Shown here one piece after another: positions 1 through 7,033 of a stretch of 12,312 nt of DNA (positions are counted from its first letter, which is position 1; each line of letters opens with the position of its first letter). Both the position numbers and the translations under genes were made by a program. The stretch comes from CAZZCN01 sp964652975 (GTDB lineage: Bacteria; Bacillota; Clostridia; Saccharofermentanales; UBA5734), in the NCBI GenBank assembly GCA_964652975.1, contig CAZZCN010000080.1, positions 1 through 12,312 on the forward strand. The letters run 5' to 3'. The notes under the pieces were generated by a model. That model worked only from the letters and a program-made list of their open reading frames with translations, searched no databases and was not told the DNA's origin.

Positions 1-67
1 AAGCGGAAATATTCCACAAATAATATCCGGTTCAGAAGACTAAAATAAATGTCGGGGGTATTTAAGC

Positions 68-94
68 TTGACAAATTAACCAATTTTTAATAAT
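68..94 (+). promoter_or_regulatory. Weak candidate promoter upstream of the HEAT-like gene
   Basis: A perfect TTGACA at 68-73 is followed by AATAAT at 89-94, a -10-like hexamer with 5 of 6 matches to TATAAT. The 15-base spacer is shorter than the ideal 17. It would transcribe the RHS scrap and then the exported protein starting at 272. AT-rich DNA gives such matches by chance, so this is only a suggestion. Confidence 0.25.
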
Positions 95-114
95 TCGATA
101 ATATGAGTTTCGCG

Positions 115-186
115 ATGGAAATCAACACTGACGGTAATATCACCAATGACGGCACTTGGAACATGGCTTGGAATGCCGAAAACGTT
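115..186 (+). pseudogene. RHS/YD-repeat fragment
   Basis: The frame reads DGNITNDGTWNMAWNAEN, the diagnostic RHS/YD-repeat pattern (in intact proteins followed by RLI/RLV and then a YDYxGRR segment). RHS proteins are large beta-cocoon shells that usually carry a variable C-terminal toxin. Here the similarity stops at the AEN, where the next residues are VVHHED. The frame then continues without RHS character to a stop at 283-285. No ribosome binding site precedes the ATG codons at 103 or 115. I read it as a relic of an RHS gene that recombined away, not as an expressed small protein. The same repeat type recurs on the - strand at 12154-12312. Confidence 0.7.
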
Positions 187-271
187 GTTCACCATGAAGA
201 TAGTGAAAGGATGAAGGAAGTTGAAGCAGGGAAAGGTCGAGAGTATTTTTTAAAATGCGAAGGTGGTTTTT

Positions 272-1222
272 ATGCGATTTATTGAATTTACGTTGTTGTC
301 CGGATTATTAATGTCCGGATATTTGGGTTATGGGCAGGAAGCGGTTAAAAGTCAAAAATCGGCGGTGCCGGCGGCTCCAATTCAGCCTATGGCTCCGGCA
401 AAAGCTGAATCCGCGAAAGACGCTATTGCGGAGAAAAAAGCAGAATCGGAATTGCCGGACAATATCAAGCTGATCATCGGACAAGGAAAAGACAGAAACT
501 ATTATGTGCGAGTCCGCGAGATTCACAATTTGAAAAGCAACCTGTTATCGGAAGAGGTTGAGGCGTTGTATAAGTTCCTGTATGAAAAGTTGGAGAAGCA
601 GGAATTGCCGGATTTACAGTTTAACGCCCTGAAAAACGAAACAGTCCTGGTATTGATGAAGCAAACCGTCAAGCCCCAGGCATTATCCGGGCATCTGGTT
701 GCCATGTATTACGATAAATCATTTGACCTGACTTGGCGAGATTATTGTGTGCAGTTTTTCGGCAAATGGTATGAACTGGCGCCAGAGAATGCGGGTCGAA
801 AAGCAATGGTCAAAGGTCTGTATGACGCCTTGCAGGAGCGCAACAGCAGTATTGGCGGCACTGCCGCCACGATGTTGTGCCATTTGACACGCTTCAAGGA
901 ATTTGACAAGGATAAAGTCTCAGCCCACGCTTATGGGTTGATGACAGCGCCGGATTGTTCTACCTCCGGCAAATCATCAGCGATGCAAGTTTGCGCCCAG
1001 TTGCGTAATTCCAAAGCCCTGCCGGTAGCCCGTGACTGGGCCGCCAACAACAAGGAAATATTTGTCAAAATGTCCGCGATCTCTGCATTGGGTGTATTAG
1101 GTGATACCAGTGATCTGGAGTTGTTAAACCAATATCAGGTCAGCGCAGACATCCGTCTCAATCGTCCCGCGAAAGCTGCCATTGCCAATATCAATAAAAC
1201 CTATGTGACAAAAAATAATTAG
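272..1222 (+). CDS. Exported HEAT-repeat-like protein
   Basis: A 316-aa protein with a typical Sec signal peptide: MRFIEF, then a hydrophobic core ending near the YGQEA at residues 18-22. An Ala/Pro/Lys-rich linker follows to about residue 58. The remainder is helical. Its C-terminus has a recognisable HEAT-type unit (about residues 255-310: KMSAISALGVLGDTSDLELL, then RPAKAAIANI). The ATG at 272 is chosen over the GTG at 263 because AAGGTGG (260-266) sits five bases upstream and the signal peptide then starts cleanly. HEAT arrays serve as protein-binding scaffolds; no catalytic motif is visible. It probably acts in the periplasm or outside the cell. It stands alone, with RHS debris upstream and a long gene-free stretch downstream. 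The ligand is unknown. Confidence 0.7.
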   Translation: MRFIEFTLLSGLLMSGYLGYGQEAVKSQKSAVPAAPIQPMAPAKAESAKDAIAEKKAESELPDNIKLIIGQGKDRNYYVRVREIHNLKSNLLSEEVEALYKFLYEKLEKQELPDLQFNALKNETVLVLMKQTVKPQALSGHLVAMYYDKSFDLTWRDYCVQFFGKWYELAPENAGRKAMVKGLYDALQERNSSIGGTAATMLCHLTRFKEFDKDKVSAHAYGLMTAPDCSTSGKSSAMQVCAQLRNSKALPVARDWAANNKEIFVKMSAISALGVLGDTSDLELLNQYQVSADIRLNRPAKAAIANINKTYVTKNN

Positions 1223-1673
1223 TCGAACATATAAAGTAAAATTTAATAAAATAATATTTTAGAGTAATCTCAAGTTGTGGTGATAACTCGGGAATGAACC
1301 TAACTGCATAGCAAACGATAACGCACAGTGCAAAAAAACGAAACCCAGGAAAATTGCAAGCAATATTTGAACCGGTTGTAAGCCTATTCTTGCGGTAAAT
1401 ATTCTGATAGTCATATTGTAAAATTTCATGCTGTTTTAGAAATGAACAAAAATATCGTCTGAAGCATTCACATTTTACATTGATTGAGACAAATGTCAAC
1501 AGCGTAAATAAATTTGACACACCCTATTTGAAAAGCTTGTCGAAAGCCGCTTGGTGAACAAGGATAATTCGATATAACCATTTATGAAGGTGATGGTATT
1601 CCAGGCGAAAAAAAAGAAGCGACTAAATTAAAAAAATGATGACATATAACTTATAAAACATTTCAGTGTATTA
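1223..1673. other. Gene-free stretch, about 450 bp
   Basis: I see no convincing gene, RNA or terminator here. TTGACA at 1514-1519 lacks a good -10 at the right distance. A short palindrome GACAAATGTC lies near 1489-1498. Near the right end a frame encodes IYEGDGIPGEKKEATKLKK and then TGA, with a stop shortly upstream; it could be the tail of a decayed gene but I cannot identify it. The long opposite-strand frame across 1191-1520 has no ribosome binding site and no recognisable protein. Confidence 0.5.
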
Positions 1674-3077
1674 ATGGGCAAGAAAACACGCAGCAAATCA
1701 GTTAAACGCGCAAAGAAGAACGGTTTAAACAATGTTACTGCACAAAATAAAAGTATTGCTGGAAATTATTTTTTGGCGGTAATTGTTTTAATTCTTCTGG
1801 CAATACCCGTTGTGATATTTTTATACAATAAACTTTTTATTAACAATTCTACCATAAAAACAAATCACTTCCTTTCCCATAATTCTTCTTCACCTCCGCC
1901 TTTAATTGGTCTGCCTAAAGAAAATAAAAGTGCATTTGCCCAACCGGGAGAAGCAACGCAACTACCATTTATGACATTGGTGGCAAATAATGAACAAAAT
2001 CCTATAGGACTTGCAAAGTTTAATTTAATGTGTGCAAAAGGTTTGCCTTATTCGGAAGGTATAAATGTTGATGAGTGCCTCGACCTCTTGAATAAAATGG
2101 CGGAACAGGTTAAGTCCGAAACTGCCAGGCACTTTTACAAGTACCGGAAGAATCCTCAAGATTACTATAATTCAGAAGCGTATTTCCGGATGCTTGTGTT
2201 AATTACGGTACTTCAGCAGGATTTCCAAATCAAATACAATCCCAAACTTATAGACTTGAGTTATGATGAAAATAAATTAAAAGAACCGTTTACCCCAGAC
2301 TCACGCGATGTTTTTTTGCACGGCTTGCTTACCGGCAAACGGCAAGGTTCCTGCGCTTCAATGCCTGTACTTTATTTGATTGTCGGCAGACTGCTGAATT
2401 ATCCATTAAAACTGGCGGCGGCGAAGGCTCATTTGTTTCTACGCTGGGAGGATAATAAGGAACGCATAAATCTCGAGGCCTCCGGCATGGGACTTGGAAT
2501 CAAAAATGACGATTATTATCGTAATTTTCCTTTCAAAATTACACCAACAGAAGAGAAATTTAAGTTTTATTTGAAATCTATGGACATTAATGAAGAAATG
2601 TCCGTATTTCTGGAAAACAGAGCGGGGGTTCTCATGGCAAATGGTCAACTCCTGGCTGCCAGAGGCCTGTATGGAGATATACTTCGCATAGTGCCTAATC
2701 ATCCTCATGCAAGCGCATATATTAAAGACCTGGACAGCAAAATAAGTGGATTTCGGATTCACGGACCTAAACGAGGCACAGCCGCAGCCGACCTTTTGCC
2801 GCCTGATTATTATCCATCGCATACCGTACCTAATGATAAACCGGGGCAACCACCGATTACATTGATTGAAAGGCTTCCGCAATATTCAAGAAAAGAGGAA
2901 CAAACCTCAAATCAATTTAGACCATTGCCCGTTTATGATGGGGTTCAGAATCAATTTTACAAAAAACCTTTAGTACCGACTGTCACGCCTCATGACAGTT
3001 TTCAGTTTTCTAATAAACGGCCCAACCCAAATAACAATGGTTCAACACCTGCTTGGCAAAATTTTAATCGAGATTAA
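1674..3077 (+). CDS. Membrane-anchored transglutaminase-like (SirB1-type) protein
   Basis: A 467-aa protein. A strongly basic N-terminus (residues 1-26) is followed by one membrane segment at about 31-52, a Ser/Pro-rich linker, and a helical domain with NSEAYFRMLVLITVLQQDF. The core is a transglutaminase-like fold: GKRQGSCASMPVLY puts the candidate nucleophile at Cys227, AHLFLRWED gives His253, and INLEAS supplies an acidic or polar third position near 266-268. In papain/transglutaminase-fold proteins the Cys-His pair cleaves or forms isopeptide or amide bonds; SirB1-like members have no firmly known substrate. A TPR-like helical pair follows (about 312-357: AGVLMANGQLLAARGLYGDILRIVPNH), then a Pro/Gln/Asn-rich disordered tail. 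The domain presumably faces the periplasm. No clear Shine-Dalgarno precedes the ATG, so the exact start is less certain than the family. Confidence 0.75.
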   Translation: MGKKTRSKSVKRAKKNGLNNVTAQNKSIAGNYFLAVIVLILLAIPVVIFLYNKLFINNSTIKTNHFLSHNSSSPPPLIGLPKENKSAFAQPGEATQLPFMTLVANNEQNPIGLAKFNLMCAKGLPYSEGINVDECLDLLNKMAEQVKSETARHFYKYRKNPQDYYNSEAYFRMLVLITVLQQDFQIKYNPKLIDLSYDENKLKEPFTPDSRDVFLHGLLTGKRQGSCASMPVLYLIVGRLLNYPLKLAAAKAHLFLRWEDNKERINLEASGMGLGIKNDDYYRNFPFKITPTEEKFKFYLKSMDINEEMSVFLENRAGVLMANGQLLAARGLYGDILRIVPNHPHASAYIKDLDSKISGFRIHGPKRGTAAADLLPPDYYPSHTVPNDKPGQPPITLIERLPQYSRKEEQTSNQFRPLPVYDGVQNQFYKKPLVPTVTPHDSFQFSNKRPNPNNNGSTPAWQNFNRD

Positions 3078-3160
3078 CATTTGGGTGCTTGACTAGTTAT
3101 AAATGTCGTATTTAGTAAATAATATTGAATATTCCAGACAAAATGTGGATTAATTGTAAG

Positions 3161-3694
3161 ATGAAAAAGATTATTTTTCTGTTATTCCTGTTATCCGCAC
3201 CAGTGCTTTCTGCAATGTATTGTCCATATGAAGGACGTTTCCTCAATCGTGATCCCATTGAGGAAAAAGGCGGATATAATCTCTATGCGATGGTCGGGAA
3301 TGATCCGGTGAATAATTGGGATGAGCTTGGACTAGGAAATCCTTTGGCTGTTTCTGGGAAAGTTGTTGGTGCAACGAAAGGCAATGATCTTGCCGAGTTA
3401 CAACAAAAGGTCGATGCTGCTGCGATAGCACTGGCAACTTGTTTGGCAAATACCTCATGCCCTTGCAATCCAAAATGCCCAGATAAATCAAGTAGGCTTG
3501 AAGGCATTAAAACAACGTGTTGCAAAATATGTCTTAAAGAGCAGGCAGCGCTAGATTCTGCTACCAAAGCGTATAATGTTGCTTTAACGGATCTCGAATG
3601 TAATACGGCTGAAAGCGTAGCCACAACTACTACAGGGCCGGCAGGAAAAATTGTTGCAACTGTAAAGCAAATTATAACGTGGTTGAAAAAATGA
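3161..3694 (+). CDS. Secreted mini-RHS protein: signal peptide plus RHS-core tail
   Basis: A 177-aa protein. The Lys-Lys signal peptide (MKKIIFLLFLLSAPVLSA) runs straight into the end of an RHS core (YEGRFLNRDPI, then GGYNLYAMVGNDPVNNWDELGL, about residues 22-57). The C-terminal 115 residues are unrelated: Ala-rich helices and a Cys cluster (CLANTSCPCNPKC, then CCKIC). In full-length RHS proteins the DPxGxxxGxNLYxYxxNNPxxxxDxxGL motif marks the end of the shell, and everything after it is the variable effector. This gene keeps only that boundary and the variable tip behind a secretion signal. ATG 3161 is preferred to the TTG at 3125 because the signal peptide starts there; the ribosome binding site is weak. 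The stop overlaps the next ATG (ATGA, 3691-3694), so the two genes are probably translationally coupled. I do not recognise the C-terminal domain. Confidence 0.7.
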   Translation: MKKIIFLLFLLSAPVLSAMYCPYEGRFLNRDPIEEKGGYNLYAMVGNDPVNNWDELGLGNPLAVSGKVVGATKGNDLAELQQKVDAAAIALATCLANTSCPCNPKCPDKSSRLEGIKTTCCKICLKEQAALDSATKAYNVALTDLECNTAESVATTTTGPAGKIVATVKQIITWLKK

Positions 3695-5205
3695 ATAAGA
3701 AAGCAATAATTATCCCATTTTTATTAATCTTTATAATGTTTTGCTTGTGGATATTTTGTGAGTATTTAAAAATAAATAAGCTAAAGCGCAATATTAGTGA
3801 TGCGACTAAAATAATATTGTCAAGTGAGCTTGCGTGTGCCAGAAATATACATAGAGGAGAACAAGAAAGCACTATATTAAAGTACCGAAATTATTTTACC
3901 ATAAAATATCTTCTAAAAGAATTGGCTGATCCAAAAATTAAAGATAAAAATAAAAATCTATGCGCGTTACTGATAATGTTGTCAACACCTGATATGTATG
4001 AAAAATATAAAAAAGATATAGACAACTTGTTTAGTGATGCCTGTAAATATGATGATCCAGTAACGCTTGATTTATTTACTAATTATTTTTCTAATATTGC
4101 TAATAAACAAGTATTAGACAAGTTAATTAAGTTATCAAAGAAAAAGTCCGCAGCCTTTAGGGCGATCTTAACACTTGCAATCACAATGAGATATAATATT
4201 GAAACAGTAATAGAATTATCAAAGAATTTGGACTCTGGAAATATTATAATTCTTCTTAGTGGTTCATACAAAAAACTATCTCAGAGGCAATTTTCCCAAC
4301 AGGCAGTTTCATATTATAAACAGTTGGCGGAGCAATACAATACGCTTATTTTTCAAAGGATACAAAACAATCCTTCATTTTTTGAATCTGTCTCTTTCTT
4401 GCCTAAACTTCTCTTAGCAGATATTTGGATTACAAACGAATTGCACTTAGACATTTGCGGTATTGCTTTAAATAGCATTACTGAGGAAAGATTAGAAGCA
4501 GAAGATAAAGTTTATTATTTTGTGTTGCGGGCAAGGTTAGCTGAAAAATTAAAGGATTATGAGCAGGCTACGAAATATATAGACAAGGCGCTTGAGATCT
4601 ATCCTGCTAATCAAGAAATATATGCTAGGCAAATTACGCTTTTTGAGGAGCGTAAAGATTGGGGTATAGGCTGTAAATTTATGAAAAAATACTTATATAA
4701 GATTTATGGCAAAGACTGGTTTTCGGCAATCATAAGTAATAATGATGAAGCAAACGCTTTGAAAATCGTTAATTTTTGGTATAATGCCAATAGCAGTTTA
4801 GAACTTATGGAGACGCTCTTGAAGTATTTTGCCTACAGTGTAAAAAGTAACAACGCAAAAAATATACTGGCATATTTCTGGGCAGAGCATAATAAAAATC
4901 TTCCTGAAGCTCTTAAAATATGTGAAGAAATAATACGAAATGAGTCTAATAATGTAGCGTTTATTTACACCCATGGTTATGTGCTTTTAAAGAATAAACT
5001 TTATAAAAAATCCCTGTCACAACTTTTAATAGCTGACAAGCTATATCCTAATTGCCCGCAGATAAACGTTCATCTCGGCGATGTCTATTTCGCATTAAAT
5101 GAAAAACATGAAGCTAAACAAGCATGGGAAAAAGCTTTGAACTTTGTAATTTTCGATAAGCAATTTGAAAATGAAATTGTAGAAAAACTCAAAATGTTGC
5201 AATGA
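3691..5205 (+). CDS. Membrane-anchored TPR protein, coupled to the mini-RHS gene
   Basis: A 504-aa protein. One N-terminal membrane anchor (about residues 6-24, IIIPFLLIFIMFCLWIFCEY) is followed by an all-helical body. TPR units are visible in two groups: about 274-325 (AEKLKDYEQATKYIDKALEIYP, then a second helix pair) and about 405-495 (LPEALKICEEIIRNES; YKKSLSQLLIADKLYPN; NEKHEAKQAWEKALNF). TPRs bind proteins, so it is a scaffold or partner protein at the outer face of the inner membrane. The ATG at 3691 is chosen because it gives an ATGA overlap with the upstream gene; a GTG at 3679 is also in frame. Base composition is much more AT-rich than the exported protein at 272-1222, which hints at a separate origin. 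It could be a cognate partner or protector of the mini-RHS protein, but only the coupling supports that. Confidence 0.65.
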   Translation: MNKKAIIIPFLLIFIMFCLWIFCEYLKINKLKRNISDATKIILSSELACARNIHRGEQESTILKYRNYFTIKYLLKELADPKIKDKNKNLCALLIMLSTPDMYEKYKKDIDNLFSDACKYDDPVTLDLFTNYFSNIANKQVLDKLIKLSKKKSAAFRAILTLAITMRYNIETVIELSKNLDSGNIIILLSGSYKKLSQRQFSQQAVSYYKQLAEQYNTLIFQRIQNNPSFFESVSFLPKLLLADIWITNELHLDICGIALNSITEERLEAEDKVYYFVLRARLAEKLKDYEQATKYIDKALEIYPANQEIYARQITLFEERKDWGIGCKFMKKYLYKIYGKDWFSAIISNNDEANALKIVNFWYNANSSLELMETLLKYFAYSVKSNNAKNILAYFWAEHNKNLPEALKICEEIIRNESNNVAFIYTHGYVLLKNKLYKKSLSQLLIADKLYPNCPQINVHLGDVYFALNEKHEAKQAWEKALNFVIFDKQFENEIVEKLKMLQ

Positions 5206-5301
5206 ATATCGGCACTGAGTATGCAGTAAACTATGGTTATCACGCTTACGATCGGTAAAACTCGGTATCATATAAGCAGAGATTTCAGGTAGGGTTTAAA
5301 T

Positions 5302-5318
5302 ACAATATGTAATATTGT
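5302..5318. repeat. Perfect short palindrome (7+3+7)
   Basis: ACAATAT-GTA-ATATTGT is a perfect 7-bp inverted repeat around a 3-base centre. It is AT-rich, has no following T-run, and sits about 100 bp after the TPR gene. It could be a protein-binding site or a weak hairpin; AT-rich DNA also makes these by chance. Confidence 0.4.
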
Positions 5319-5334
5319 GGGAAAATCATCTAGC

Positions 5335-5400
5335 CACAAAGAAAACAAATGAATTTAAATCAGGAAAATTATACTCTGGATTTTTCAGTATTTCTTTGTG
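5335..5400. repeat. Inverted repeat with 10-bp arms
   Basis: CACAAAGAAA (5335-5344) and TTTCTTTGTG (5391-5400) are perfect complements separated by 46 bases. The arrangement could be the ends of a very small non-coding element or a long-loop hairpin. The spacer encodes nothing and I see no flanking target duplication. Confidence 0.35.
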
Positions 5401-5547
5401 TTTAACAAAAAAATCGAACGATTTACATTAAGGGTAATTTTCTACCAATCGCAAATGAACTAATTTTTTTTTGATCTCAATCATAAATGATGCTTCATAA
5501 AGACATGATTGTAAAAATGCGGAGGCTCAGTGACATTGATTTGTAGG

Positions 5548-5754
5548 TTAGACTGGAATCGGATATCCCAAATCTTTTTTGATCAACTCATAGACTTTCA
5601 TGTGGGTCCAATAATGGATAGTTCCATCTTGGCATTTTTTGATTAAGAATTTATTTACACCTGCTTCATCTTGATACAAACTTGCAACGTATTTACGTTC
5701 ATGTTCTTGACTACAATTGAAATACTTGTCGTCTTTTGATTTGTCTCTTGCCAT
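5548..5754 (-). CDS. Unrecognised 68-aa protein
   Basis: The ATG at 5754 is fixed by a textbook GGAGGA at 5761-5766, six bases upstream. The 94-aa upstream extension in this frame has no ribosome binding site. The product is charged and soluble: MARDKSKDDKYFNCSQEHER, then a helix with VNKFLIKKCQDG, and a C-terminal THMKVYELIKKDLGYPIPV. Two cysteines are present (at about residues 14 and 41). There is no signal peptide or membrane segment. From memory it resembles a widespread family of about 70-aa proteins with a KYFNCS...YV..LY motif and no assigned role; I cannot confirm that. It lies on the same strand as the six-gene operon but about 250 bp past its last gene. It may be transcribed with the operon or from its own promoter. 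Confidence 0.75.
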   Translation of the reverse strand: MARDKSKDDKYFNCSQEHERKYVASLYQDEAGVNKFLIKKCQDGTIHYWTHMKVYELIKKDLGYPIPV

Positions 5755-5806
5755 GATACTTCCTCCGTTTGGAAAAGTCACTAAACCCACATCGCATTTA
5801 ATATTT

Positions 5807-5834
5807 AAAATACTCTTGTTATTATTGAACACAA
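5807..5834 (-). promoter_or_regulatory. Weak candidate promoter for the 68-aa protein gene
   Basis: On the - strand TTGTGT (5829-5834) and TATTTT (5807-5812) are separated by 16 bases, about 55 bp upstream of the ATG. Each hexamer matches its consensus at only about four positions. The strong ribosome binding site and the long gap from the operon suggest a separate promoter, but this one is only the best of several AT-rich options. Confidence 0.25.
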
Positions 5835-6000
5835 GTTTGTTTTTATTCTTTTATTCTCAAATATACTCTACGCACGTGGTAAATTATACCTCAAGGAAAA
5901 GTATATTAGATAATTTCTCAACTCTTTCAATCAATTAAACTGCCGGATTTAAACTCAACATGAACACAGACTCTCCCGACGAAGAAACCTGGATAAACTT

Positions 6001-7029
6001 TTATTTATGATTTTTTAGGCACATTGGATCTGGAGTTTTAAGAAGTTCATTATTCGCGTGAAATTTTTGTGCCATGCAACCAGAAAGACATTTTTCAAGA
6101 GACTGGCAACTTTGACAAGCCTCGGCAAATGGTGTTGTAAGATATTCACGGATTTTTTTTAGGTAAGGAGATTTGTCCCAACATTCTTGCAATGAAGAAT
6201 CTTTCAAGCAAGAAAATTCTTGACTTATTCCCAACTCTTTAGGTGAAATGTGCTTAAACGCATCACAAGGAAAAATCCGTAAGTCAGGACCTATTGTCAA
6301 TCTGTCAATTCCAGCGCAACATTCTGGTTCTTCTCTTAGCATAAGGAAATTGTAAGGAGAGCCAGTTCTTATTTTATGCCCTTGTTTTCGAAGCACCGTA
6401 ATAATCTGACGCAAATGAATATTTTGTTCTACGGATAACAGTTGGGTGTTTGTTGCTCGTCCTTGAGGAACAAGACGCAATATACTGATACATGAAACTC
6501 TTAATTTCTCCGCAAGATTTGCGACATGTTCCAGTTTATCATAATTTGTCGATAGAGGAACAAAATGAAACTCCACTTCAAGTCCAATATCCACACATTT
6601 ATTGATAATATTTATTGAGGCCGCAAAACTGCCTTTTACATCTGTTATAGCTTCGTGTTCCTCCTGATTGGTACCGAAAATACTAAATATTGCCTTATTT
6701 AAACCAGCAACTTTAAGTTCTGTCAGTTTAATTTCTGCATCTGGCGCATTACCTGTTGTATACAGATATGTTTGCATACCACAATTATTGGCAAGGCTGA
6801 TAGCATCTTTTAATTTCCCCCACAATAATGGTTCTCCGCCAGAAAATGCGATTTGGGTAACTCCCATTGTTGCTGATTCGTTGATTATTTTCTCACAAGC
6901 CAGCCAGTTCATTGTTCTCTGTGATTGAATGTTTGCCATACTCGAACAGTGTATGCATCTAAGTTGACAATCATGAGTAACCTCGATTTTTAGCTCTTTG
7001 AGTTTAAATGGCAACGTGTGATCTTTCAT
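6001..7029 (-). CDS. Radical SAM/SPASM domain enzyme
   Basis: A 342-aa iron-sulfur enzyme. The CX3CX2C motif (CQLRCIHC, Cys21/25/28) binds the [4Fe-4S] cluster that cleaves S-adenosylmethionine, and FSGGEPLLW (62-70) is the SAM-amino-group loop. The C-terminal third is a SPASM-type auxiliary cluster domain: Cys237/238, FPCD (Cys255), then CX2CX5CX3C (Cys305/308/314/318) and a last Cys337. SPASM enzymes mostly modify peptides, but some act on small molecules; the substrate here is not evident. GAGGTG six bases before the ATG gives a strong start, and the gene follows the kinase gene after 4 bp, so it is the last gene of the six-gene operon. It lacks the NxHxxxxCNYxCxxCF signature of viperins. 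Some phage thymidine-hypermodification clusters also include a radical SAM enzyme, which suggests it remodels a base-linked side chain here (inference). Confidence 0.85.
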   Translation of the reverse strand: MKDHTLPFKLKELKIEVTHDCQLRCIHCSSMANIQSQRTMNWLACEKIINESATMGVTQIAFSGGEPLLWGKLKDAISLANNCGMQTYLYTTGNAPDAEIKLTELKVAGLNKAIFSIFGTNQEEHEAITDVKGSFAASINIINKCVDIGLEVEFHFVPLSTNYDKLEHVANLAEKLRVSCISILRLVPQGRATNTQLLSVEQNIHLRQIITVLRKQGHKIRTGSPYNFLMLREEPECCAGIDRLTIGPDLRIFPCDAFKHISPKELGISQEFSCLKDSSLQECWDKSPYLKKIREYLTTPFAEACQSCQSLEKCLSGCMAQKFHANNELLKTPDPMCLKNHK

Positions 7030-7033
7030 TATT

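Larger units (their letters stand above)
5206..5547. other. Gene-free stretch, about 340 bp, with two inverted repeats
   Basis: No coding potential is visible on either strand. The stretch lies between two convergent genes, so it should contain terminators. However, neither inverted repeat listed separately is followed by a T-run on a strand where it would serve as a classical rho-independent terminator. Confidence 0.5.

Noticed and set aside
103..285. Functional 60-aa gene
   Set aside because: There is no ribosome binding site, the first part is an RHS repeat cut off at AEN, and the rest has no recognisable character. It also overlaps the real start at 272.
1191..1520. 109-aa gene on the - strand
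   Set aside because: There is no ribosome binding site or recognisable domain, and the composition is that of translated AT-rich spacer DNA.
5478..5511. Hairpin CAATCAT/ATGATTG as a terminator
   Set aside because: The stem is only 7 bp with a 20-base loop. The adjacent T-run lies on the 5' side on the + strand and gives an A-run on the - strand, so it is not a rho-independent terminator in either direction.
5548..5754. The 68-aa protein as a RiPP precursor for the radical SAM enzyme
   Set aside because: It has no leader/core division, no repeated or low-complexity core, and lies about 250 bp away with its own ribosome binding site. It reads like a small folded protein.
5960..6010. Tiny + strand frame MNTDSPDEETWINFYL
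   Set aside because: Only 16 codons, with no ribosome binding site, and it ends inside the stop region of the radical SAM gene. It might be the start of a gene cut at the operon's edge, but nothing supports that.
6001..7029. Prokaryotic viperin next to a nucleotide kinase
   Set aside because: The neighbouring thymidylate-kinase domain recalls viperin-CMPK2. However, the cluster motif is THDCQLRCIHC with a full SPASM tail, not the CNYxCxxCF type of viperins.
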